Shown one piece after another: positions 18,279 through 26,500 of a stretch of DNA of 64,000 nt. The translations under genes were made by a program, and so were the position numbers. Source of the DNA: Henriciella pelagia (GTDB taxonomy: Bacteria; Pseudomonadota; Alphaproteobacteria; Caulobacterales; Hyphomonadaceae); the NCBI RefSeq assembly GCF_002088945.1, contig NZ_NCSU01000011.1:248001-312000 (forward strand). The letters run 5' to 3'. The first letter of the stretch is position 1, and each line of letters opens with the position of its first letter. The notes below the pieces were generated by a model. It was given only the letters and a program-made list of their open reading frames with translations, did not search any database and was not told the origin of the DNA.

Positions 18279-19235
18279 ATGTCTGATAGTGTTCTGGTAC
18301 CGCACCTTTCCGACGCAATGGTTCGCGTCACCGAGATCGCTGCAATTGCGGCTCACAAAATGGTTGGCCGAGGCGATGAGAAGGCCGCTGACCAAGCGGC
18401 GGTCGATGCCATGCGGCGGGCCTTCAACTCTGTCGACTTCCAGGGACGAATCGTCATCGGTGAGGGCGAACGTGATGAAGCGCCGATGCTGTATATCGGT
18501 GAAGAGGTCGGCACAGGTAATGGTCCAGCAATCGACATTGCCCTCGACCCGCTTGAGGGCACTACGCTGACCGCCAAGGCGATGGCAAATGCGCTCGCTG
18601 TCCTTGCGATTTCGCCGCGCGGCGGCCTGCTGCATGCGCCGGACACCTATATGGACAAGATTGCGATTGGTCCGGGCTATCCCGAAGGCGTCGTTGACCT
18701 TGATGAGACGCCTGCCGCCAACATCACGGCCATGGCGAAGGTCGCTGGGAAACCGGTTGAAGACATGACGGCGTGTGTGCTCGACCGTCCTCGCCATGCT
18801 GATATCATTGAAAGCCTGCGGAGTGTCGGTGCACGTATCTGCCTGATCTCTGACGGCGACGTCGCAGGCGTCATCAACACGACCAACTCCGATACCGGAA
18901 TCGACCTGTATGTCGGTCAGGGCGGTGCGCCTGAGGGTGTGCTTGCGGCTGCGGCGCTGAAGTGCGTTGGCGGACAGATGCAGGGGCGTCTTGTCTTCCG
19001 CAATGAAGACGAACGTGGCCGTGCCAGCCGGGTCGGCATTACTGATTTCGACAAGAAGTACGCACTGAGCGAGCTGGCAAGCGGCGAAACCGTGTTCTGC
19101 GCGACAGGCGTGACGAAGGGCGGCCTGGTTGACGGTGTCGTCGTCGGCAAGGGCGTAACAGTTACCGACACTTTGGTCATGAGCTCGGCTGACGGCATGG
19201 TCCGCAAGATTACGTCCCGCCACCGCTCGGCCTGA
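18279..19235 (+). CDS. glpX: Class II fructose-1,6-bisphosphatase
   Basis: Gluconeogenic phosphatase of 318 residues with the metal and substrate motifs GEGERDEAPML (61-71) and DPLEGT (90-95), typical of GlpX. It also fits a sedoheptulose-bisphosphatase activity. It lies 37 bases after hom and 4 bases before recJ in a run that is conserved in many alphaproteobacteria. Confidence 0.95.
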   Translation: MSDSVLVPHLSDAMVRVTEIAAIAAHKMVGRGDEKAADQAAVDAMRRAFNSVDFQGRIVIGEGERDEAPMLYIGEEVGTGNGPAIDIALDPLEGTTLTAKAMANALAVLAISPRGGLLHAPDTYMDKIAIGPGYPEGVVDLDETPAANITAMAKVAGKPVEDMTACVLDRPRHADIIESLRSVGARICLISDGDVAGVINTTNSDTGIDLYVGQGGAPEGVLAAAALKCVGGQMQGRLVFRNEDERGRASRVGITDFDKKYALSELASGETVFCATGVTKGGLVDGVVVGKGVTVTDTLVMSSADGMVRKITSRHRSA

Positions 19236-19239
19236 CGGC

Positions 19240-21024
19240 ATGGGGGAGGACTGCCTCTACAGCGTTTCGGACTCGCTGTCCGGACGCTTCTGGACGCTCC
19301 AGCCCACCGATGAAGCTGCGGTCCGAAGAATGTCGCAGAGTGCTGGGGTGCCCGACATTCTGGCCCGTCTTCTGGTCAGCCGGAATGTGACACCCGAAAC
19401 GGTCAGCTCGTTTCTGGAGCCGACGCTGAAAGACCTGTTTCCGGACCCGTCGACATTCCAGGACATGGAGAAAGCGGCGACGCTGATTGTCGATGCTCTG
19501 CTGGATGGCCGCAAGGTTACGGTCTTTGCCGATTATGATGTGGATGGCGGAACGTCCTCTGCGCTCCTGGCGCGGTATTTCCGTTCCTGGGGGCGGGAGC
19601 TTGGCCTCTATGTGCCGGACCGTCTGACAGAGGGCTATGGGCCGTCTCCGGCGGCATTTCGATACCTGAAGGATCAGGGCGCAGACCTCGTCATCACGGT
19701 TGATTGCGGCGCGGCGGCAACGCCCGCACTCCAAGAAGCGGCGCGGATTGGCCTGCCGGTGATTGTCGTCGACCACCACCTGATGGGCAAGGAACTGCCG
19801 GTGACGGCGGCGCTGGTCAATCCGAATCGGCCTGACGACCGTTCGGGCTATGGGCACCTTGCTGCAGCTGGTGTCGTGTTTGTCCTGCTGGCTGCGCTGA
19901 ACAGGGTGGCCAGGGAAAGAGGTGTAGCCCCCGAGGGCGGATTGCCGAATATCATTCCGTGGCTCGACCTGTGCGCGCTCGGCACGCTTTGCGACATGTC
20001 ACCGCTTCGCGATGCCAACCGGGCCTTCGTGCGCCAGGGGCTCAAGATCATGGCCCGCAGCACGAATACGGGACTGAGAGCGCTCGCAGATGTGGCTGGG
20101 ATCGGCGCGATCGAGTCGGTGTATCATGCCACCTTCGTACTCGGGCCGCGGCTGAACGCTGGCGGCCGGATTGGCGATCCGTGGCTGGCTGCAAAGCTGC
20201 TGGCGACGGATGACCGCCAGGAGGCGATTGAGCTGGCCGAACGGTTGCACGGCCTCAATGACGAACGCAAGGCCGTCGAGGCGGCGATTCTCGAAGCCGC
20301 GACGAACCAGGCTGAAAAGCAGATTGAAGCGAATCCGGATCGCGGCGTGATCATCGCTTCGGGAGAGGGCTGGCATCCCGGCGTGATCGGTATCGTTGCA
20401 GGCCGGATCAAGGACCGCTTCCATCTGCCGACGATCGTGATTGGCTGGGGCGATGATCTCGGACCGGTCGCGAAGGGATCAGCCCGGTCGGTCAAGGGCG
20501 TGAATATCGGCGACGCGATATCCATGGCGGCGAGGGAAGGGGTGTTGCTGTCAGGTGGTGGGCACGCGATGGCTGGAGGGCTCAGCGTCGACCCTGAAGG
20601 GATCGACGCCTTCGACCGGTGGATAGTGGAGCATATGGACCAGTTTGCTGAGGAACGTGCCGAGGCGCGACGGCTGGACATTGATGCGGTGGTTTCGCCG
20701 GGAGCGGTCACGCCGGAATTTTTCGATCAGCTTGAGACGCTCGGGCCGTTCGGGCAGGGGGCTCCGCAGCCGGTCTTCGCAATGCAGAGGATCAAACCTG
20801 TGTCGGCGCGCCGGATCGGACAGAATCATGTCCGCTTTTATGCGGAGGATCCGACCGGCAGGGTCGAATGCGTATCCTGGCGCACAGCGGACATGGAAAT
20901 TGGCCAGGCGCTGTTCGCCGGAAGGATGTTGCACGTGGCCGGGCGTTTGAAGGCGGATGAATGGAATGGCCGTCGGCGGGCCCAGTTTGAGCTGATTGAT
21001 GCTGCTGAAACGGGAGATAACTGA
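19240..21024 (+). CDS. recJ: Single-stranded-DNA-specific exonuclease RecJ
   Basis: 5'-3' exonuclease of 594 residues acting in recombination and mismatch repair. It shows the DHH-phosphoesterase motifs FADYDVDG (96-103, metal ligands), VDCG (154-157) and DHH (178-180), the GPRLNAGGRIGDP segment, the DHHA1 motif SGGGHAMAGG and a C-terminal OB fold that reads RVECVSWR. The start ATG is 4 bases after the glpX stop, so translation is probably coupled. The length and motif order match the family. Confidence 0.95.
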   Translation: MGEDCLYSVSDSLSGRFWTLQPTDEAAVRRMSQSAGVPDILARLLVSRNVTPETVSSFLEPTLKDLFPDPSTFQDMEKAATLIVDALLDGRKVTVFADYDVDGGTSSALLARYFRSWGRELGLYVPDRLTEGYGPSPAAFRYLKDQGADLVITVDCGAAATPALQEAARIGLPVIVVDHHLMGKELPVTAALVNPNRPDDRSGYGHLAAAGVVFVLLAALNRVARERGVAPEGGLPNIIPWLDLCALGTLCDMSPLRDANRAFVRQGLKIMARSTNTGLRALADVAGIGAIESVYHATFVLGPRLNAGGRIGDPWLAAKLLATDDRQEAIELAERLHGLNDERKAVEAAILEAATNQAEKQIEANPDRGVIIASGEGWHPGVIGIVAGRIKDRFHLPTIVIGWGDDLGPVAKGSARSVKGVNIGDAISMAAREGVLLSGGGHAMAGGLSVDPEGIDAFDRWIVEHMDQFAEERAEARRLDIDAVVSPGAVTPEFFDQLETLGPFGQGAPQPVFAMQRIKPVSARRIGQNHVRFYAEDPTGRVECVSWRTADMEIGQALFAGRMLHVAGRLKADEWNGRRRAQFELIDAAETGDN

Positions 21025-21054
21025 CAAAAACTGGTCTTGGTGCTGAAAGGCGAC

Positions 21055-21083
21055 TTGAACAGCCCGTAAAGCCCCGCTATACG
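21055..21083 (+). promoter_or_regulatory. Sigma-70-type promoter of tRNA-Glu
   Basis: TTGAAC (21055-21060), a 17-base spacer and TATACG (21078-21083), ending 18 bases before the mature 5' end of the tRNA gene. The alphaproteobacterial housekeeping consensus fits well. Confidence 0.7.
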
Positions 21084-21101
21084 CACGCCTTCCAACCGAG
21101 C

Positions 21102-21176
21102 GCTCCCTTCGTCTATCGGTTAGGACGCCAGGTTTTCAACCTGGAAAGAGGGGTTCGATTCCCCTAGGGAGTGCCA
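21102..21176 (+). tRNA. tRNA-Glu (anticodon TTC)
   Basis: Full cloverleaf of 75 bases with encoded CCA. The acceptor stem is GCTCCCT with AGGGAGT, the anticodon stem CCAGG/CCTGG encloses loop TTTTCAA (anticodon TTC), and the T arm carries GGTTCGATTCC. It is preceded by its own promoter and lies downstream of recJ. Confidence 0.97.
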
Positions 21177-21275
21177 GTTTCGCAACATTCTCGCTTTTAT
21201 AGTGAATAAGTCTCCCAAAAAGGGATGACTTTGGAAGGTTGCTTACCTACTCTTTGTCATTGGGGTTGATAATAA

Positions 21276-21794
21276 ATGACGGCTGTAAATTCAAAACATG
21301 AGACACCGGAACCTTCTGCGATGGTCAGGGTAATTGGCCACGTCAAATGGTTCGATGTTGCCAAGGGCTATGGTTTCATCGTTCCCGCCTCTGTGAGCGA
21401 AGCTTCGCTCAATGCTGATGTCATGCTGCACATTTCCTGTCTGCGCACATTTGGTGAGCCTTATGCCGATGAGGGCGCGCGCATTGTATGCGACGCTGTC
21501 CGCGGTGACCGGGGATGGCAGGTCGAGCACATCCTGGAGATGGATCGTCCCAAGGCCGTTATAGCCAAGGAACAGGGGATTGCTCCTGAGCCAGAGACGG
21601 TCATTGTCAAATGGTTCAACAACACGAAGGGATTCGGGTTTGTGAACCGGCCGAATGATCCCGATGATATATTCCTGCACATCTCCGTCCTGCGGCGTGC
21701 GGGTATCGAGACCACGGAGACAGGAACGATTCTCGATGCGACGGTAGAAGTGGGCCCCAAAGGGGCCCATGTAACCAGTGTGCAGGCGAAGTAG
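21276..21794 (+). CDS. Cold-shock protein with two cold-shock domains
   Basis: 172 residues. Two nucleic-acid-binding OB folds in tandem. The first has RNP1 KGYGFI (30-35) and RNP2 VMLHIS (49-54); the second has KGFGFV (118-123) and IFLHIS (132-137). Double-domain proteins of this kind (Caulobacter CspC/CspD style) bind single-stranded RNA or DNA and are often growth-phase rather than cold controlled. A 99-base gap follows tRNA-Glu and probably holds its leader. Near the 3' end the coding sequence contains a perfect 8-base hairpin (21751-21769). Confidence 0.92.
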   Translation: MTAVNSKHETPEPSAMVRVIGHVKWFDVAKGYGFIVPASVSEASLNADVMLHISCLRTFGEPYADEGARIVCDAVRGDRGWQVEHILEMDRPKAVIAKEQGIAPEPETVIVKWFNNTKGFGFVNRPNDPDDIFLHISVLRRAGIETTETGTILDATVEVGPKGAHVTSVQAK

Positions 21795-21837
21795 GCATCG
21801 CACCAATTGTGTTGCGGCGCCAGGCGCGAGGCGCTAG

Positions 21838-22305
21838 ATGACCTTCATGAGAAACAGACTGTCTTATCTGATTGCGGCGGCTGCAGCGCTGCCGCTGTGC
21901 GCCCTTTCACAGTCCCTCGAGACCGGCAATCTGACTATTGATACTGGCGAGCAAACGCATGCCTTTTCGATAGAGATTGCTGACGAACCAGAAGAAATCT
22001 CTTTCGGCCTCATGGAGCGCGAATCGCTGGATCCGGATGCAGGAATGCTGTTCGACTTCGGCAATCCTCGCGAGCCTTCGATGTGGATGAAGAATACGCT
22101 TATTCCACTCGACATGCTGTTTGTTTCGAGTGACGGCACCATCCAGATGATCGCACGTAACACTGTTCCAGGATCGCGGCGCACGATCAGTCCTGGCATG
22201 CCGGTGAAAGGCGTGCTCGAGATCAATGGTGGCAGGGCGGCGGAGCTGGGTATAGAGCCCGGCGATACGGTCAATCACCCGATCTTCCAGACTGATGCCG
22301 GCTGA
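21838..22305 (+). CDS. DUF192 family exported protein
   Basis: 155 residues with an N-terminal signal peptide (hydrophobic LIAAAAALPLCALS, probable cleavage after about residue 25) and a single DUF192 domain: FGLMERESLDPDAGMLFDF, the WMKNTLIPLDMLFV core and a C-terminal GGRAAELGIEPGD. The family is widespread in bacteria and archaea with no settled biochemical role. It is expected in the periplasm. It follows the cold-shock gene, an arrangement also seen in Caulobacter relatives, and overlaps the next gene by 11 bases. Confidence 0.9.
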   Translation: MTFMRNRLSYLIAAAAALPLCALSQSLETGNLTIDTGEQTHAFSIEIADEPEEISFGLMERESLDPDAGMLFDFGNPREPSMWMKNTLIPLDMLFVSSDGTIQMIARNTVPGSRRTISPGMPVKGVLEINGGRAAELGIEPGDTVNHPIFQTDAG

Positions 22306-22729
22306 GTCCGCTGTCGAGGCGGACGTTCCCGCGGGGTTTGAACGGTCCAAGTCGCGCGGACCCTTCACCACTCATAACGGACCAGTCTACCGCGCTACCG
22401 CGCCCGGTGACCTGCGGAGCGGTATTCGTGTCCTTGAACGCCACTGCAACAGCATGGGCTTCATGCATGGCGGCATGGTGAGTTCCTTTGCAGATGGGGC
22501 GTTGGCGTGGGCAGTATGGGATGCCACCCGCAAGATGTCCGTGACGTTGAAACTGACAATCAGTTACTTCGATACGATTCGTCCCGGTACCTGGCTGGAG
22601 GCACATCCCGTGGTCGTGTCTTCCGAGGACGGAATCGTCCATGTCTGCGCAGATCTGCTCATTGATGGGGAAAAGTTGGGCGCCCGCGCAGACGCAACAT
22701 TCAGATCACTGCGCCGCACAGCCAAATAG
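22295..22729 (+). CDS. PaaI family hot-dog thioesterase
   Basis: 144 residues with a single hot-dog fold. The family motif is MGFMHGGMVSSFADGALAW, containing HGG and the catalytic-region Asp, followed by a long beta sheet ending in GARADATFR. Such enzymes hydrolyse acyl-CoA thioesters, often aromatic or medium-chain. The substrate cannot be read from the sequence. The start ATG lies inside the end of the DUF192 gene, so the two are coupled. Confidence 0.87.
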   Translation: MPAESAVEADVPAGFERSKSRGPFTTHNGPVYRATAPGDLRSGIRVLERHCNSMGFMHGGMVSSFADGALAWAVWDATRKMSVTLKLTISYFDTIRPGTWLEAHPVVVSSEDGIVHVCADLLIDGEKLGARADATFRSLRRTAK

Positions 22730-22732
22730 GGC

Positions 22733-22759
22733 TTGCTCAACGCGAAAGCCCTGCATAGA
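22733..22759 (+). promoter_or_regulatory. Possible promoter of tRNA-Pro
   Basis: TTGCTC (22733-22738) and CATAGA (22754-22759) with a short 15-base spacer, 15 bases before the tRNA. A weak match; transcription could instead read through from the thioesterase gene. Confidence 0.35.
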
Positions 22760-22774
22760 AGGGGCGTCCGATGT

Positions 22775-22851
22775 CGGAGCGTGGCGCAGCCTGGTAGCGC
22801 ACCTGATTTGGGATCAGGGGGTCGGAGGTTCGAATCCTCTCGCTCCGACCA
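22775..22851 (+). tRNA. tRNA-Pro (anticodon TGG)
   Basis: 77 bases with encoded CCA. The acceptor stem is CGGAGCG with CGCTCCG, and the anticodon stem CCTGA/TCAGG encloses TTTGGGA (anticodon TGG). The T arm contains GGTTCGAATCC. Confidence 0.97.
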
Positions 22852-22881
22852 TCGGTTAACCGGACAAGCCGGAGGCTTTTA

Positions 22882-23187
22882 ATGGACGCTCGCATCTTCA
22901 AGCCCAGAAAATCTGCCATGCAGTCCGGCCGCGCAAAGACCCAGGAATGGGTTCTGGAATTCCGCTCCGAAGACGCGCGCTTCTCTGATCCTCTGATGGG
23001 CTGGACGAGCATCAACGACACGACGGGGCAGGTGCGCCTGCATTTCGAGACACGCGAGCAGGCGATCGACTATGCCAAACGCGAGAAGATCACCTTCACA
23101 GTCGAAGAGCCGAGAGAACCCAAGCGCCTCGTGAAATCCTATTCGGAAAACTTTTCCGCCAATCGCAAACAACCCTGGACCCACTAG
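22882..23187 (+). CDS. NDUFS4-family accessory subunit of complex I
   Basis: 101 residues that match the bacterial form of mitochondrial NDUFS4 (18 kDa, AQDQ) without the import sequence. It opens with MDARIFKPRKSAMQSG and has WVLEF, the DPLMGWTS core, the FETREQAIDYAKRE helix and the Pro/Tyr-rich KSYSENFS end. In alphaproteobacteria and mitochondria this subunit helps attach the NADH-binding module. Here it sits between two tRNA genes, about 1.7 kb before the main nuo operon. Confidence 0.9.
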   Translation: MDARIFKPRKSAMQSGRAKTQEWVLEFRSEDARFSDPLMGWTSINDTTGQVRLHFETREQAIDYAKREKITFTVEEPREPKRLVKSYSENFSANRKQPWTH

Positions 23188-23199
23188 GCGTCCGCTTCC

Positions 23200-23276
23200 G
23201 GCCCCTTAGCTCAACTGGATAGAGCACCGGACTTCTAATCCGACGGTTACAGGTTCAAGTCCTGTAGGGGTCGCCA
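23200..23276 (+). tRNA. tRNA-Arg (anticodon TCT)
   Basis: 77 bases with encoded CCA. The acceptor stem is GGCCCCT with AGGGGTC (one G-T pair). The anticodon loop CTTCTAA gives TCT; the first anticodon-stem pair is a C-A mismatch. It starts 13 bases after the NDUFS4 stop and is probably on the same transcript. Confidence 0.96.
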
Positions 23277-23319
23277 TTGCCGGTTGTTTGGTTATCCTCC
23301 GAGGCAGGAGGAGTGACGC

Positions 23320-24564
23320 ATGAAATTGCCAGAACGAGGACGGCCGTGGCCCGACATCGAAGCAGAGATGCTGTCGCGTGGCTCAAAGGATGCCAAATGG
23401 CGTGACGGAAAGACGGCGGTGTACGTCTTCAATGCGGGTGAAGACATCGCCGAGGTGCAGAAGCAGGCCTATGCGGCCTTCATGTCGGAAAATGGGCTTG
23501 GTCCGCTGGCGTTTCCGTCGCTGGCGCAGATGGAGAAGGACGTCATTTCCATGGCGCTCGGCCTGCTGCATGGGCCTGAGGGCGCGACCGGCGCGATTAC
23601 ATCGGGCGGGACTGATTCGATAACGATGGCGCTGAAAGCGGCGCGTGATTGCGCTCGTGCGTGCGGCAAGCTGGACGGGGCGGGGAATATCGTGCTGCCC
23701 CAATCGGCGCACCTTGCCTTCGACAAGGCCGCGCACCTCATGGACATCGAGGTCCGCAGGATTGCGTTGAAGCAGGACGGTTCCTATGAAGCAGACGCAT
23801 CCGCCATGGGAGAGGCCTGTGATTCCTCGACCGTGATGGTGGTCGGTTCAGCGCCCAACTTTCCTCACGGAATCATCGACCCGATTGAAGAGCTCGCAGC
23901 GGTGGCTGAAAAGCGCGGTGTCTGGCTTCATGTCGATGCGTGCGTTGGCGGTTATTTCGCGCCCTTCGCGCGGATGAATGGCCTGCCGGTGCCTGCTTTT
24001 GACTTCGAGCTCCCGGCCGTTCATTCGATGAGCGCGGACCTGCATAAATATGGCTACGCCGCCAAAGGTGCGTCGACGGTCCTGTTCCGGTCAGAAGAGC
24101 TCTACTCCCACATGCCGTTTGATCTTGCGGGCTGGTCGGGGGCGCCGATGAAGACACCGACGCTGGCCGGCACGCGCCCCGGGGGGGCCATTTCGGCAGC
24201 GTGGGCGGTTATGAATTATCTCGGCGAAGAGGGGTATTGCCATCTTCAGGGCAGGGTTTGCGCAACGCGTGAAAAGATCGAGGACGGCGTAAAGGCGCTT
24301 GGCTTTGAAGTGCTCGGCAACCCGATGCTGGGCTTGATGGCGTTTCGGCATCCCGAACTGCACGCATTCGCGATTTATGGTGAAATCTACCGGCGCGGCT
24401 GGTTTACCTCAGTCACAAAGGAACCGCCGAGCCTTCATCTCATGCTCTCACCCAAGCATGCAGACGTTGCCGATGACTATCTTGCCGATTTGGGCCAGGC
24501 TTGCAACGCGGTTCGGAACGGCGAAGCGGCAAAGAAAAAGCCGGTGGACGCGCGCTATAGCTGA
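23320..24564 (+). CDS. Sphingosine-1-phosphate lyase-like PLP-dependent decarboxylase family protein
   Basis: 414 residues. Group II decarboxylase-fold PLP enzyme. Features are ITSGGTDSI (93-101, phosphate cup), LHVDACVGGY (203-212, with the ring-nitrogen Asp206) and SADLHKYGYAAKG with Schiff-base Lys243. The order and spacing resemble sphinganine-1-phosphate aldolases (DPL1/SGPL), which split phosphorylated long-chain bases into an aldehyde and phosphoethanolamine. Bacterial homologues may instead act on other amino acids, so the substrate is inferred. It is isolated between tRNA-Arg and tRNA-Phe. Confidence 0.8.
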   Translation: MKLPERGRPWPDIEAEMLSRGSKDAKWRDGKTAVYVFNAGEDIAEVQKQAYAAFMSENGLGPLAFPSLAQMEKDVISMALGLLHGPEGATGAITSGGTDSITMALKAARDCARACGKLDGAGNIVLPQSAHLAFDKAAHLMDIEVRRIALKQDGSYEADASAMGEACDSSTVMVVGSAPNFPHGIIDPIEELAAVAEKRGVWLHVDACVGGYFAPFARMNGLPVPAFDFELPAVHSMSADLHKYGYAAKGASTVLFRSEELYSHMPFDLAGWSGAPMKTPTLAGTRPGGAISAAWAVMNYLGEEGYCHLQGRVCATREKIEDGVKALGFEVLGNPMLGLMAFRHPELHAFAIYGEIYRRGWFTSVTKEPPSLHLMLSPKHADVADDYLADLGQACNAVRNGEAAKKKPVDARYS

Positions 24565-24603
24565 GGACTGGCGGGGCTTGCTGCAAAAACTTCAAAAAGG
24601 GGA

Positions 24604-24633
24604 TTGGACAAGGCCTCTCAGCAGGGCTATGAC
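24604..24633 (+). promoter_or_regulatory. Probable promoter of tRNA-Phe
   Basis: TTGGAC (24604-24609), an 18-base spacer and TATGAC (24628-24633), ending 18 bases before the tRNA, the same distance as for tRNA-Glu. Confidence 0.6.
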
Positions 24634-24651
24634 GCCGTTTCCCCACGGCCC

Positions 24652-24726
24652 GCCCGGGTAGCTCAGGGGTAGAGCAGCGGATTGAAAATCCGCGTGTCGG
24701 TGGTTCAAATCCGCCCCCGGGCACCA
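24652..24726 (+). tRNA. tRNA-Phe (anticodon GAA)
   Basis: 75 bases with encoded CCA. The acceptor stem is GCCCGGG with CCCGGGC, and the anticodon stem GCGGA/TCCGC encloses TTGAAAA (anticodon GAA). Confidence 0.96.
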
Positions 24727-24776
24727 TTTTCCTTTCGACATCTGTGTTGCTGGTCAGGTTAGCGGCAGGCGCCGGG

Positions 24777-24801
24777 GCATGCGTGTCACCACGCCGCATG
24801 C
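24777..24801. promoter_or_regulatory. Inverted repeat in the nuo upstream region
   Basis: The 194-base gap between tRNA-Phe and nuoA contains GCATGC (24777-24782) repeated in inverted, self-complementary form at 24796-24801, with GTG and CAC flanks inside. This could be an operator or a hairpin. A TATAAA at 24832-24837 could serve as a -10 box, but I find no convincing -35 partner. Confidence 0.3.
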
Positions 24802-24920
24802 TGCAGACGCGAAATCCTGTGTTGAAACCGTTATAAAGGGTGAAGCTGGCCTGTTGCCATTCCGGTGAAAGCGTCCTAGTCCGGCGCTTTCAGCCGCTAG
24901 CTCTCGGGAGTTGATCTGAG

Positions 24921-25295
24921 ATGACAGAAATCGAACGGTTCGCACTCGACTATCTGCCCGTCATTCTGTTTCTGGGGCTGGGCGTGATCCTGTCGCTGCT
25001 TTTCATCATCGGTGCAGCAATACTTGCGCCGTCGAATCCCGACCCTGAGAAGAATTCGGCATATGAGTGCGGTTTCAACGCATTCGACGACGCGCGCATG
25101 AAATTCGATGTTCGATTTTACCTGGTCTCGATCCTGTTCATCATCTTCGACCTGGAAGTCGCCTTTCTGTTCCCTTGGGCTGTCAGCCTCGGAACGATCG
25201 GGGTCTTTGGCTTCTGGTCGATGGTCGTGTTCCTCGGGGTCCTGACTGTAGGCTTTATTTATGAATGGCGCCGCGGCGCGCTGGAGTGGGAATAA
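24921..25295 (+). CDS. nuoA: NADH-quinone oxidoreductase subunit A
   Basis: 124 residues, three membrane helices, start of the complex I operon. The segment [44 protein letters not shown], seen here as separate short blocks, is the NuoA/ND3 hallmark and includes the loop Cys that marks the active/deactive switch in mitochondria. Its TAA overlaps the ATG of nuoB by one base. Confidence 0.97.
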   Translation: MTEIERFALDYLPVILFLGLGVILSLLFIIGAAILAPSNPDPEKNSAYECGFNAFDDARMKFDVRFYLVSILFIIFDLEVAFLFPWAVSLGTIGVFGFWSMVVFLGVLTVGFIYEWRRGALEWE

Positions 25296-25864
25296 TGGCC
25301 GACGATTACAAGCCATATGCACTAGGCGCAGGCCGCGCCGGCGTTGAGGGCGGTCATCAGGTTCGCGCCGATGATCCGTTTTTCGCTGGTCTGTCCGACC
25401 ACCTCGCCGACAAGGGCTATTTTACCGCCGCGGCGGATGACCTGATCGCATGGGCGCGCACCGGCTCGCTGATGTGGATGACGTTCGGTCTGGCCTGCTG
25501 CGCTGTCGAGATGATGCAGGCGGGCAATCCGCGCTATGATCTTGAGCGGTTTGGCATGGCGCCGCGTGGGTCACCCCGCCAGTCCGATGTGATGATCGTG
25601 GCGGGAACGCTGACCAACAAGATGGCGCCGGCGCTTCGCAAGGTCTACGACCAGATGCCTGAGCCGCGTTACGTCGTGTCGATGGGCTCGTGTGCGAATG
25701 GTGGCGGCTACTACCATTATTCGTATTCGGTCGTGCGCGGCTGTGACCGGATCGTGCCGGTGGATATCTATGTTCCCGGCTGTCCTCCGACAGCTGAAGC
25801 ATTGGTCTACGGCATGCTGCAATTGCAGAAGAAGATCCGCCGCGAAGGCTCGATCGAGCGATAG
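25295..25864 (+). CDS. nuoB: NADH-quinone oxidoreductase subunit B
   Basis: 189 residues. It carries the terminal [4Fe-4S] cluster N2 that reduces ubiquinone. The four ligands are visible as the tandem Cys68-Cys69, Cys133 (GSCANGGG) and Cys163 (PGCPP). An alternative in-frame start at 25265 would overlap nuoA; the ATG at 25295 gives the conserved N-terminus. Confidence 0.97.
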   Translation: MADDYKPYALGAGRAGVEGGHQVRADDPFFAGLSDHLADKGYFTAAADDLIAWARTGSLMWMTFGLACCAVEMMQAGNPRYDLERFGMAPRGSPRQSDVMIVAGTLTNKMAPALRKVYDQMPEPRYVVSMGSCANGGGYYHYSYSVVRGCDRIVPVDIYVPGCPPTAEALVYGMLQLQKKIRREGSIER

Positions 25865-25882
25865 GCGAGAGGGATGAAAGAC

Positions 25883-26500
25883 ATGTCTGAAGCCCTGAAA
25901 GATCTCGGCGCCCATATCGGTGGCGAATGCGCTGATTCCGTGAAGGAATTTTATGTGCGGCATGGCGAGCTGACCATTATTGCCGAGCGCGATTCGATCC
26001 TGAAACTCGCGAAGTTCCTGAAGGATGACAATCAGTGCGTCTTCGAGACCCTGATTGATATTTGCGGGGTCGACTGGCCGGAGCGCAATCAGCGCTTTGA
26101 CGTCGTCTATCACTTCCTCTCCATGCGGTTGAATCAGCGTATCCGGGTGAAGATTGCGACGAATGAGGCGACGCCTGTTCCAAGCCTGATCGACCTGCAT
26201 CCGAGTGCGGACTGGTTTGAGCGCGAAGCGTTCGACATGTACGGTATCCGCTTTTCTGGTCATCCAGACCTGCGCCGTATTCTCACCGATTATGGTTTTG
26301 AGGGCTATCCGCTGCGCAAGGATTTCCCGCTCACCGGCTTCACCGAAGTCCGCTATGACGACCTTGAAAAGCGCGTCGTGAACGAGCCTGTAACGCTGGT
26401 GCAGGAATACCGGAATTTCGATTTCCTCTCGCCATGGGAAGGCATGACCAAAGAACTTCCCGGCGACGAGAAGGCTGAGAAGGAGCAGGCAGATGGCTGA
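25883..26500 (+). CDS. nuoC: NADH-quinone oxidoreductase subunit C
   Basis: 205 residues of the peripheral arm, the 30 kDa/NDUFS3 homologue. The conserved blocks are [24 protein letters not shown] (in parts) and [12 protein letters not shown]. The start at 25883 is chosen over ATG 25874 because GAGAGGG (25867-25873) directly abuts the earlier ATG but is well spaced for the later one. The 3' end overlaps nuoD by 8 bases. It is a separate gene, not fused to nuoD as in E. coli. Confidence 0.96.
   Translation: MSEALKDLGAHIGGECADSVKEFYVRHGELTIIAERDSILKLAKFLKDDNQCVFETLIDICGVDWPERNQRFDVVYHFLSMRLNQRIRVKIATNEATPVPSLIDLHPSADWFEREAFDMYGIRFSGHPDLRRILTDYGFEGYPLRKDFPLTGFTEVRYDDLEKRVVNEPVTLVQEYRNFDFLSPWEGMTKELPGDEKAEKEQADG

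Noticed and set aside
21102-24726. tRNA cluster as an integration site for a mobile element
   Set aside because: No integrase, no direct repeat of tRNA 3' ends and no composition change; all genes between are normal for the group.
24822-24837. Promoter from TTGAAA and TATAAA upstream of nuoA
   Set aside because: The two boxes are only 4 bases apart, far from the required spacing of about 17.
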